Of a stretch of DNA of 64,000 nucleotides, positions 36,683-46,994 are shown piece after piece. The translations under genes and the position numbers were made by a program. Positions within the stretch are counted from its first letter, which is position 1. Every line of letters starts with the position of its first letter. This stretch comes from Collybiopsis luxurians FD-317 M1. Lineage: Eukaryota; Basidiomycota; Agaricomycetes; Agaricales; Omphalotaceae. The notes below the pieces were generated by a model that worked only from the letters and a program-made list of their open reading frames with translations, did not search any database and was not told the DNA's origin. Where the stretch lies: positions 48,525 through 112,524 of the forward strand of contig KN834827.1 in the NCBI GenBank assembly GCA_000827265.1, read 5' to 3'.

Positions 36683-39600
36683 TCAGTCCGAAGACCCAGT
36701 TGTGGGAGTGTAGCACTTTGCCCAGTTCTTCCCAATACAGTCCCAATCGAACTGGACTGAAGTATGACCGCGGCGAGAGATTATGCACAGACAATTAGGT
36801 GTAACCACAGTGTAGGATAAGGATGGAGGAAGCCACATTAAGCGTTGTTCAGAACAGTGATATGGCTTTATCCATCCTTGATTATCAGCATTCCAACATG
36901 CATATGAAGAATTCATTGGGGAAGAGGGGGAAATGAGAGGAAGGCCAAAGTCAGGTTGAGTATGAACTCCATCACTGGATTCACTCTGAGTTTCTGATAG
37001 AATATTTGCTGCATGATCCAAGGAAGGTGCAGCAGAAAGAGCGTGGCTAACATGGCTAGTCTCTCCCTTATGCTGTTGATCAGTAGCTGCATCCCATATG
37101 CGAATAGGTTGATCCCCTGAACCTGACACAACTTTGGATCCATCTGGTGAAAGGGCAACTGAACGAACCCAATTAGTGTGGCCATTCATTACCTTGAGCT
37201 GCTCTCCAGTTGCGGCATCCCATATGTGGACTGTTTTATCACTTGATCCTGACACTATCTTGGATCCATCTGATGAAAAGGCAGCTGCCCGCACCCAATG
37301 AGCATGCCCTTTTATCTGCTGGAGCTGCTCTCCAGTTGCTACATCCCAAACACAGACAGTGTAATCTGCTGATCCTGACACAACCTTTGTACCATCAAAT
37401 GAGAAAGTGACAGAATAAACATAGTTTGTATGGCCATCCATCTGCTTCAGTTGTTCTCCAGATATTGCATCCCATATACGGACAGTTTCATCATCTGATC
37501 CTGACACAATTTTTAGCCCATCTGGTGAAAAAGCCACTGAGTTGACCGCTCCTGCATGTCCATTCAACTGCTTCAGCTCCACACCAGCTACAGCATCCCA
37601 TATGCAGATACTTTCATCTTCCACGCCTGACACAATTTTGGATCCATTCAGTGAAAAGGCTACTGACCAAACCCTTCGGGAATGACCATGCATCTGTTTG
37701 AGCTGCCTGCCAGTTGCTGAATCCCATATGCAAAAAGTTTTATCATCTGATCCTGACACAACCCTGGTTCCATCTAATGAAAATGCAACTGAGTTGACCT
37801 CATCTGTATGACCGTTCATTTGCTGGAGCTTGTCTCCAGTCAATGCATCCCATATGCAGATAGTTTTATCTGCAGATCCCGATACAACTTTGGATCTATC
37901 AGATGAAAATGCTACAGACCAAACAGTGCCAGTGTGGCCATTTGCTGACTGGGGCTGGTCTCCAATGATGGCATCCCATATTCGGATAGTTCCATCATCT
38001 GATCCTGACATAATTTTAGATCCATCTGGTGAAAAGACAGCTGACCAAACCCTGTTAGAGTGACCATCCATTTGTTTAAGCTGCCTGCCACTTGCTGTAT
38101 CCCATATGCGGACTGTGTTATCATCTTATCCTGACACAACCAAGGATCCATCAGAGGAAAAGGCAACTGAATTGACCTCATTTATATGACCATCCATTTT
38201 CAAGAGGTTGTCTCCAGTTACTGCATCCCATATACAGACAGTGTGATCTGCCGATCCTGAAACTAATCTGGCACCATCCCAAGAGAATACAACTGACCAA
38301 ACACTACCGGAATGCTCATCAATTAGCTTGAGCTTTGCTCCAGTGCTTGCATTCCATATACAAATAGTTTTATCTGCAGATGCTGAGACTATGTTGGTTC
38401 CATCTGGCAAGAAAGCTGCTGAATAAACTGCCTTGGTGTGGCCAATCATCTGAGTGAGTGTGCTACCAGTGACCACATCCCACATACGGACAGTTTTGTC
38501 CTTTGATCCTGAAACAACTTTCCTACCATCTGGTGAAAAGGCAACTGAGTAAACCCAATCAGTGTGACCATTCATAATCATCTCCTGTTCTCCATTTACT
38601 GCATTCCATAACCTGACATCTCCTTCATATGAAACAGATATGACTGTGGATCCATTTGATGAAAAAGCAACTGAGCGAACCAAATCAGTATGACCTTCCA
38701 TTTGCAGGAGTTGTTCACCAGTGAGTGCATCCCACATGCAGACAGTTCTATCACCTGGGCCAGAAACAAGTTTCAATCCATTTGGTGACAATGCTACTGT
38801 GGTGACCTCTCTCTTGCATTGTATTTGTAAAATCTCACCCCCATGATTACTAACACCTGTACATTGAACCTTGGGCATATTTCATCAGGAAAAAGGCCCT
38901 ATAGCCCAGGCACATATGGGTTGTTATGGGTTGTCCTCAGACAGTTTAAGGCTTCTCAGGAGTCCTGGGCTACATAGGCTGCCCAGGATGCCAAGGGACA
39001 CCCCCGAAATCCTGTGAAGCCTGAGAGTTCCTGGGGATCCCTGGGGATTTTTCAGGTGTCCTGAGGCTTCAATATATAAATGAGAAATAATAAAATATAC
39101 TTTCATCTGTCCTTCTATTTACTCTACTCTATATATCCTACTCTTGTATTGCCTTTAATGTACTGTAGTATTGTATTTTATTATACAACTGTAATGATTT
39201 ATTGTTACCTATTACTTCAGTTTTACTAGTCAGTTGTTACACTTTAAGCACAGTTTATTATACTAATATAAGCTCTGTATTGACTTAACATTCTTGACTA
39301 CAGTATATTTGTGTAGTACAAAGCCTATACATATGTACATAGTATATACACAATAAGTTATAATAATATTGTATATGTTTGGACTATGGGAAAATGTTTT
39401 TGATTGTAGACAGTTCACAGTGAGCTCATCATGAAAAAAGTGAAAATCTTTGCATAATTCTCACCAAATAAATGTTCTGGTTGTACATTTACACAAGAAT
39501 AATATGTAACTATATATTTACAATCTAACTTTATATAATTTGTAGCATTTAGAATATTTCTGCTCCTGGGATCCTCAGGGAGCCCCAGGGAGCCCTCAGG

Positions 39601-42463
39601 GACTCTCAGGTTGTTTTCAAACATCTTCCAGGGAGCCTAGGAATTGGCCTAAAACCTGGGAAGCCTAAGCAGCCTAAGCAACTTGGAGTACCTGAGAGTG
39701 CCTGAGGGTTCCTAGGATTTGGCCATTTTCCTGGGCATCCTGAGGCTTCCTGTATTTGCCTGGGCTTAAGGTACTTTTCCTGATGTTCTAAAGTTGTTTT
39801 TCCACTGTGTTGCACCTGGAGTGGTCGCAAACTCTGTTGCAAGGCTTGAGAGGTATAAATGTGGAGTAGATAATGATGCTGTAGTCTGTGTAAATGCTTG
39901 CACTAATCTTTCAACTCCAACCATACTTTCTTTCAATGCTGAAGATATATCCATCTTTAGCCCAGAGGCATCAGTTTGCATGGTCAATTATTCATTAAAA
40001 TACTACATACCTTGGTTAGCCATCACTGTAAATTCAGAACTTGTTTAAAACAATCTTCCTTCTTCTGCATTAAATTCATGCCTTCAATCCAAAACAATAT
40101 CTTCTTTTTCATCAACATTGACATTAATTCCAACAATGAATCATTGGCTTCTTGTTCAATAAGATGCGGAATCCAATATTGAAGTGCATACCCCAGCTCA
40201 TTCCCAAACATATCTTTTACTTTAATCTGCAGATTCACCACTTCCGAGTCCAATTTGTAAGATGTTTGAAGGTCACACATATTAAAATGCAGTCCCTGCT
40301 GCATAATATGCATGCAAGTTTCAGCAAGTAGCTTATCTTGTTCTTTTATTGAATCTTTTGGAAAAAAGTCAAGAAATGACTTGTGGTAGATATATATGCA
40401 ATTATTTTGATTAAAGGTCATTGCATGCAATGCATTGACTACTTCCCTGACCCATTCTTCTTCGGGCTCCTCTCCAGGCTGTGCAATAAGTCTGGCCAAC
40501 ACAGATATGGATACTGGTTGCTTTACACACATAATTGTACTAACTACCATCTGGGCATCATCACTGCCTTCATTGGCAAAAACCTCATCCAGAATTCTCT
40601 GATACAGAATTCCTATATGGGAATTCTGGATAAGCATTAAATCTGGCTTGCTTAAAATGCTCTTGAGCTGATCAGATTGCTTTTGACTTTTCATTCGAAC
40701 TTTACTATCAGGATTTCCACAAATGTATCAAATAGCAGTGGCGGCATAAATGAATAGACCATCACATTGTTCAGCAAGCTGGTCCAATTCAGCTTTCCAC
40801 TTTGGTACTAAATGGTCTAACTTAGCATAAATAAACTTGGAAATACCGTGCAATGCTACATCTTTTTCCACATCATGAAGATGACAGATAGTCTTGGAAG
40901 AAAGTTCCTTTCTGCATACATTTGCAATGTTCTGGTCTGGTCGGCTAGTGACCAAAATTTTCAGTCCTTGAATACCAGCCACACCTTCCAGGAGCTGTTT
41001 CAAAATATTATAACCCCCATTATTCTCCAATTCATCGAGTGCATCAAGAACAATAAGCCACTTGGATACCTGGCTTTCAGAAATGTGTTTCCATGGCCCA
41101 AGCAGAAGGCTAGCCACATGAGACTCTGGCTTTTTTATAGCTTTTGGCTCTACCGCTACTAGTTCATCTTGCAGTGCTGTACAGCTACTGCTTAGTTCAA
41201 TTGCCACAGTAGGCATTACATTCCTTTGATCTCGCAACTCTGGAAGCCGCCTGGAGCAAAAAAATGAGGCACCTAGTTGGTAGTCCCCATATTTTCTACT
41301 ATACACTTCACAGATTGTTTTTGCAATGGTGGACTGGAAGGAGAATCATCAGCCACCCAGCTATAAGCTTGCCTCAAGATACTAGTACAAGTATCGGGAG
41401 TGCAGCATTCTCAGTTGGTAGAAAAATAATCAGCATTTTGAACTTTTGGCCACTCTTGAAGCTGAAATATTGTGAAGAAGGTCACAGTTTCATTGCACTA
41501 TGATGGCTTACCAAGCTTTGCCATTTCATATCCTGCTTCAGGGATAGGTCCAAAAATATCTGTCACCCAATATGAGCAGATCTAGTATTGTATCACCAAA
41601 ATTAAACCTTACTTGAAGTTTGTCTCTCTCTGTTTTCATTTTTTCCACCATGCTTTGCACTTGTGATTTCATCTCAGCTCCATTGAAATTATGTTTCAAA
41701 ATGTTCTGATATTGCATATTGTATAATGTTGTTGCTTCTTTAACAAGCAATCTACATCACAACTCAGCATTTATTTTGACAATAAAAAGGACAACCTCAC
41801 CCAGCAAACTGCTTGCATTGATCCTCTTCAATCCCTTTTAAGAGTTAATAAGAATAACAGCACTTTATCTGTCTGAATACACAAACCTCTGCAGCCTTGG
41901 ATATCACATTAAAAAGAGAGATGGGCCCTTTAAATGGGGTACCGTCGAGCAAGGGCTCAATGACTTCTGTAAGCTTATGCAGAGTCTTCCATATCTCCAG
42001 GGAAGCCTTGCAAACTGAAGACATTTTTGATTCACTACCAACATTGTCAACAGTCAAAATCTTAGATGACATAGGATTGGGCTGATTGCCAATATCTGTG
42101 GAGATAGAGAGATGAGCATTCAGTCAACAAATCATAAGGCAAGCCAGTGGTATGGCTCACTCTTTGCAGGGATATTGCTGTGACCTAAAGTTTGTACTTA
42201 AAACTTCCTTTTTAATTATCACACATTTGAGGAAGCATACCAGCATTGGTTTCATCTCCGATAACAGTGTTTGGCTGTACTTGAGACTGCACTTCATCAG
42301 TGCTGCCAACTTTAGCAATTGCACTCGCGGGATCTGTATTTTTTGCCGAATCAGAATTCAGCAATCTAATTAGCAGAATCAAAGCACACCAGTAGATGGG
42401 GGCGGCTCATTTTCTGCATGTGCAGCTACCGAAATTAAAGAAATGTTATCAGAAATTTGAACA
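36683..42463 (-). pseudogene. NLR4: class-B NACHT-WD40 receptor, multiply disrupted
   Basis: Collinear with NLR2 and NLR6 but broken at many points. (1) Exon 1 is missing; homology stops near 42463. (2) Most of exon 6 is deleted near 41838. (3) A 43-nt deletion between two GGTGGA repeats (now 41328-41333) removes the whole Walker A motif and shifts the frame. (4) A CGA-to-TGA change lies at 40728-40730 after 'FIYAATAI'. (5) A 903-bp element sits in the WD40 exon (38883-39785). (6) A TCA-to-TAA change at 38126-38128 ends blade 6. Downstream of this the frame stays open through blades 6-14 and the tail to 36683. It cannot make an ATP-binding receptor. It may still donate sequence to its neighbours by gene conversion. 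Confidence 0.9.
38883..39785. mobile_element. Terminal-inverted-repeat element (903 bp), non-autonomous, inside the NLR4 WD40 exon
   Basis: The ends are CATCAGGAAAA...TTTTCCTGATG and stay similar for about 33 bp (both reach GCCCAGGCA). The interrupted exon is restored exactly if the element and one copy of a 2-bp TT duplication are removed. Both subterminal regions, but not the AT-rich middle, are crowded with short CCTGAGG/CCCAGG/CCTGGG motifs, the arrangement seen for transposase-binding sites of CACTA-like elements. Superfamily is inferred only. There is no coding capacity. Confidence 0.7.
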
Positions 42464-42704
42464 GGAGTCTATCTCCAGTTACTGCATTCCACATCTGGAT
42501 GATTTTGTCCCAAGCTAGGGACAAAGATATTGTATAATTAGTATTGTTATAACAAGTTCTTGATTATTTACAAAAGATTTGCTATAGCAAGTCACTAAAA
42601 TTTATTATATTTCCATAATCAGGTTACTGTCAATGTTGTCACCTGCCAAATACTAACCCAGGTAAAATCCGAGATCCAAGGCTTCTATTGACACAAAAAA
42701 GTGC

Positions 42705-42784
42705 TGAGGTATGGGTTCGAACCCCCAGTCGCTGTCAACAAGACTTGAAAAACTACACACGTTACCACTTCGCTAAGGACCCAT
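42705..42784 (-). ncRNA. tRNA-like (SINE-like) segment
   Basis: On the minus strand a perfect polymerase III A-box match (TAGCGAAGTGG, 42765-42775) lies about 45 nt upstream of a perfect B box (GGTTCGAACCC, 42713-42724), the spacing of a tRNA gene. The T stem and acceptor stem do not pair well, so it is not a functional tRNA. It looks like the head of a tRNA-derived SINE or a tRNA pseudogene inside the larger insertion. Confidence 0.5.
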
Positions 42785-42956
42785 TGTATATTTAGTGGTG
42801 TTAATGCTATACAGTACCCTTTCAGCAACCCTTGGGGGCTACGCCCCCGGAACCCCATAAATATATTTAGCCCCTAACCCCTAACTCGCCTAGCCCCTAA
42901 CCAGTGCACCTTCGGTGCGAGTTTCCTAGCCCCTAACCCAGCTTTCCCATCCTTTG

Positions 42957-43016
42957 GCAATGTGGCGACATGCTCCGTTATGTTCTAACCCTAACCGGAG
43001 CATGCCGCCACATTGC
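42957..43016. repeat. Stem-loop with 21-bp arms and telomere-like loop
   Basis: Arms 42957-42977 and 42996-43016 pair at 20 of 21 positions (GCAATGTGGCGACATGCTCC with its complement). The 18-nt loop contains CTAACCCTAAC. Several TAGCCCCTAACC copies lie just to the left (42867-42940). Confidence 0.75.
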
Positions 43017-43557
43017 AAAATACTAGTTAAGTTCAGACGCCGTTGCTATGGCGCAGTATTTATTGTTATATCAAGTAAATTATAATTTCCAGCACTTGTT
43101 ATAACAATCAAATTGTAAATAATGTATAACTTGCTATAACAAGTGAAATTTCATAACTACATTGTTAGTAGATGTTGTCCCCTGATCCTGACACAGCTTT
43201 CATACCATCTGGTGAAAAGGCAACGGAGTAAACCATATCATTATGACCAGTCACAATAATCTCCTGCTCTCTGGTTATTGCATTCCATAATCTGACAATT
43301 CTATCATCTGCACTAGATATAACTTTGGATCCATTTGATGAAAAAGCAACTGAGCCAATGCAAGCAGTATGACTTTCCATTTGCAGGAGTTGTTCACCAG
43401 TCAGTGCATCCCATATGCAGCCAGTTCTATCACCTGAGCCAGAAACAAGTTTCAATCCATTTGGTGAAAATGCTACTGTGTTGACTGTTCTCCCTCATTA
43501 TATTTGTAAAATCTCACCCCCATGATTACTAACACTTGTACATAGAGCCTTGCATTG

Positions 43558-44330
43558 AGATTTGAATGTTAATAGAATATTGTTTTTGACATACGTCGTC
43601 GAGTCGCTCGAATATCTCTTCACCAAGGGACCAGTCTGCTTCGTTGTTTTGCCAGTCTGGGACATCAGGTATCATTTGGACTGTCCGCGGCATGTAAAGC
43701 ACTCGATTGAAAATGGACCAGTACCGAATAGCACTCGCGTCTGCTGAAAAGGTATTGTTTTCAGCTTCGAGATGAGTTTGATAGACGTGCGACTCTATTG
43801 GCTCCTGCTCGTACTCCGTAATTGAACCATCCCTGTGGAATATGATTGATGGAAGCGCGAGAAATGTGGACTAAGGCTCATCACGATAGAGGCGCACTAG
43901 CAGATTGTTCATTATCAGAGATATTCTTCGTTTTAACGAGAGCGTCGAAGTTTCCTGGTTTACTTCTTATTCTTAGGGAGCGATGATGCTTATGCATTGA
44001 CATACGTACCTTTATGGTCGAAAAGAATTAATCTTGAATTATATGTGGGGTCACACTGTGAAACTGTTTAACTATACTTGAGATGTAGGTATGATTAAAG
44101 AAACCTCGATTAATGGAGCTTCTCTGAAAGAAATACTGCCATTCACAAGCGGTTCCTCTTCACCGGCGTAGGTGAAATAGTTTTCTTGGGTATTCCAAAA
44201 GTGGGTGCCGATGTAGTTTGAAACATTTCCCGCTTGAAATAGAGAATTTCGCCATGGTCGATTGTACGAGATGGATCTGAAGTCGGTTGAGCACAAACCT
44301 TAGGCCCATTCAGTTACGTCTGCACTCCTG
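43558..44330 (-). pseudogene. Family Z, copy 4 (fragment)
   Basis: Homologous to the 5' half of family Z only: blocks 'NYIGTHFWNTQENYFTYA', 'YEQEPIE', 'YWS', 'VPDWQN' and 'LGEEIFERLDD' are recognisable on the minus strand. The 3' exons are missing; the orphan WD40 fragment begins where they should follow. It is a broken relic. Confidence 0.6.
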
Positions 44331-46994
44331 CTCAAATGAAAAAGAAAACTGCAGTGATCGTGGTTGTTGGCAATCAAGGATATTGAAAATACCATGGTAG
44401 CAATATTTACAATAAGCACGGTACCATGCATACTGTACGGTGTACGAAGTCCATTCCCAAGCCTTATACTTAGCTCGGGAGCTGCATTTACGAGATTCTA
44501 GGGACAAAATGAAATCATGATAGCCACGGATAGCATATGAAGGACAACTGAAGTGTTACAAATTGATGTGTAGACGTCCTAGTGCGTGTCGGTCTTCATT
44601 GGAGAGGGGGGTATAAATCTCGTTAGCGAAGTTTCCACTGTAATGCCGTTCAAAAGAGGAAGGTCGTTGAAGGGAATTAAGGGTAGAAAGGGGGGGTAGC
44701 GAAACTCTCTGATGATGATTGCCAAAGAGCGGGGGAGAAAGCAGGGGAGGAAAGGATGATAGTGGGTACATAGGCCCCGCTTAGTTTAGGGAAGAAAGAG
44801 CTCTTGTGTTATATTGCATTTAGCATGTCACTCAGTCTACTTCTTGTCCCTTCCGGCCTCTCTTGTCTCCTCCGGCCTCTCTTGTCTCCTCCGGCCTCTC
44901 TTGTTCATCCTTGGTTATGACATGGGTGACGACTTAGAGCAAAGATAAATAAGCGCCCGTATAACGCTGCGCTGTTCGGAATCCAGGGCCGGAAACCTCC
45001 GGTGCTTCAGTTTACGTCCACCATTATCGTCACTGCAGGGCCTTTTACGGCTTTTATATCTTTGACTCTTACTCCCAAAACTTCTCTTTGACGCATTTTG
45101 ACCACCTCATGCAAAGTGGTGGAATGGCTAGTCGCATCTCGTCTCGTTCCGCTAAAGTAGGTGCGTCGTGCTTTTCATTGAACCGCCTCGTAGTACTAAA
45201 ACAAGTCATACACAGACGTCGGAACATGTTCGACTCTTCTTGTCTCTGCATCTAGCACTTCTATCCAGAATTCAACATAGATCCTTCGGCACTTTCTTCC
45301 ACTATCAGAGCCTTTGTCGTCTCTGCCTAGTATCCTCCTCAGCTTCGATACATCCTCGTCATTCACGGAATTCCCTTAATCCTTCAACCGCCATTTCTCT
45401 TACCTGCAGATTCAAGAATCGGTAGGAAATCATAGCTCCTCAATGCAGTATTTTATTGCGCCCCTTGTGACGCTGTTTTTCAAGCTCTTCCTCCGATCGA
45501 CTTGGACGTTGGATGAGTTGGATAGCTGGAGAAGAAAGTGCAACTAGGGTTGTCAAGGGTGAGTATCGAGTTTGCTATTTCATCGATCTTCGTTGATCGT
45601 ATTCTGATATAGCGGGACCAACGACAGTAGCCACCTCCGTCTACTCCACACATTACTGAGCGCCATCAAGAGGCCTCACCGAAGGCAACCCACGGCACTC
45701 TTTCTATGCCGCTCTACACTCTTCTTGCATTTCCGCTATCCCCCTACCCCAACGCGATTGTAAAACGCCCATCCACGTGCTTATCCGATGCTGTTTCATA
45801 ACTCTTCATCGCAATGGAGCACCCGAATACGGCTATTCAGGCCGTGATCACCCGGGAGTGTTTCTGCTCACGCCAAGTACAAGCTGTCAACGCAACGTAT
45901 GGGGATGTAACGCTGAGCGGTAGGCGCTGTAGATAAGGCATAGAGACGTTGGGAAGGTCGTTGATCGTGAAACCATCAGCTATCCCGGCAAAATGAATAT
46001 CGAGGAAAATAGGAATTTACGTTGAGGATAAATTTCGTTCAAGGTTTTGTTCCATTTTACCCTATCTTGCTCATCGTCGTTTCTATATCCATAAATTTCC
46101 TATTCTCCCGTCTCTTTGCCTCCTCATCTATGCCTTTGTTCCCAGAGATCCGTTCCTATGATTCCGAAAATATCATTTATGACCTGGCTTGTGAATCGTC
46201 CGCCCTCAGTGTATTCTGTATTTGCAGAACGATGTATTATGATTATCTGCATAGGTAACGACGTTAGAGTATACGCCCATGTCCGATTCATTCAAAGATG
46301 GGCAAATTCTTTGCCGACTCGGTGTCACCCTGCCCTTTAGCAGTTCCATTTCAGGCTTGTTATTTGATGGGAGTTGTGTGCGCTAGAGAATTCGTCATGC
46401 AAAGTCAAATGTAGGGAGAGAACTCGATGGTGCTATATGTATGCACTGTGGGGAGAAAAATCATTCAGAATTTCAGATTGAGGGGCTATCGCTGTAGTAT
46501 TTACATGTCTCTATGTAATATATTTTCATAAGTAGAATTACGAGAGTAATAGAAATGTTTTTAGCGATGCGATTCCACTCAAAGCACACTCCGAATGGGA
46601 AGTAAAGTTAAGAAGGAATACTGATTCTGTTTATTTGAGAACAGATAATGAAGAGACAGAAGATGAATAGTAACGACGACCAATTTTACAATTCTTTGGG
46701 TACGGGTTACAGGTATTGGAGAGAGACACGTCATACATTAAATATGGGAGACTTCGGGCAGCAGGTATATGTTTTCTCTTATTGAATTAGCAAGCAAGAA
46801 TGAGCAAACAAAATGGGAGATGTCTTCGTACCAAACAAATATTAGACTTTCCATGTCTAACCAAATAGAAATGTACTAGTACAAGAAAAAGGCGACAAGA
46901 AAATAGGAGAGATGAAATGGGAATTATGAAATTGAAGTTCAAAACAACTATTAAAGTCGAAATGGAAGTGGCTTATCAAATACCTACCAAGTAG
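44331..46994. repeat. Spacer repeat Y (copy downstream of NLR5)
   Basis: The most complete Y copy at its left end, including the minisatellite at 44842-44905. The small frame begins at 45443 with 'MQYFIAPLVTLFFKLF' (three residues shorter) and is stopped by a TAG shortly before the conserved donor near 45558. The last 130 bp match the other NLR 3' flanks. No intact gene is seen. Confidence 0.55.
44842..44905. repeat. Minisatellite, about 19-bp unit (TCTCTTGTCTCCTCCGGCC)
   Basis: Three tandem units here, two at 34794-34842, and a single one at 57940 and 11165 in the equivalent positions of the other Y copies. Copy number therefore differs between otherwise similar duplicates. Confidence 0.7.

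Larger units (their letters stand above)
42512..43174. mobile_element. Structured 663-bp insertion with TTGTCCC target duplication
   Basis: Flanked by TTGTCCC at 42505-42511 and 43175-43181 within a WD40 codon block. The outer parts are AT-rich and carry inverted copies of ATTGTTATAACAAGT (about 42543 and 43094) and related GCTATA.CAAG palindromes. The middle holds a tRNA-like segment, a GC hairpin (GGGGGCTACGCCCCC near 42834), repeated TAGCCCCTAACC motifs and a long stem-loop (42957-43016). It is possibly a composite of two elements. The class is not identified. Confidence 0.6.
42464..43557 (-). pseudogene. Orphan WD40 fragment of another NLR, split by an insertion
   Basis: 43182-43557 encodes the first blades of a WD40 domain ('VNTVAFSPNGLKLVSGSGDRTGCIWDALTG' style, written here only in part), and 42464-42511 continues with 'QMWNAVTGD'. 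The two pieces are separated by a 663-bp insertion. Nothing upstream encodes NACHT: the fragment abuts a family-Z fragment at 43560 and the truncated NLR4 at 42463. It is therefore debris of a seventh receptor copy or of an unequal exchange. Confidence 0.75.

Noticed and set aside
42705..42784. Functional tRNA gene
   Set aside because: A and B boxes match, but the T stem and acceptor stem do not pair and it lies inside an insertion. It is better described as a tRNA-derived element.
42867..42990. True telomere or chromosome end
   Set aside because: Only a few CCCCTAACC/CCCTAACC motifs within a structured insertion, with receptor DNA continuing on both sides.
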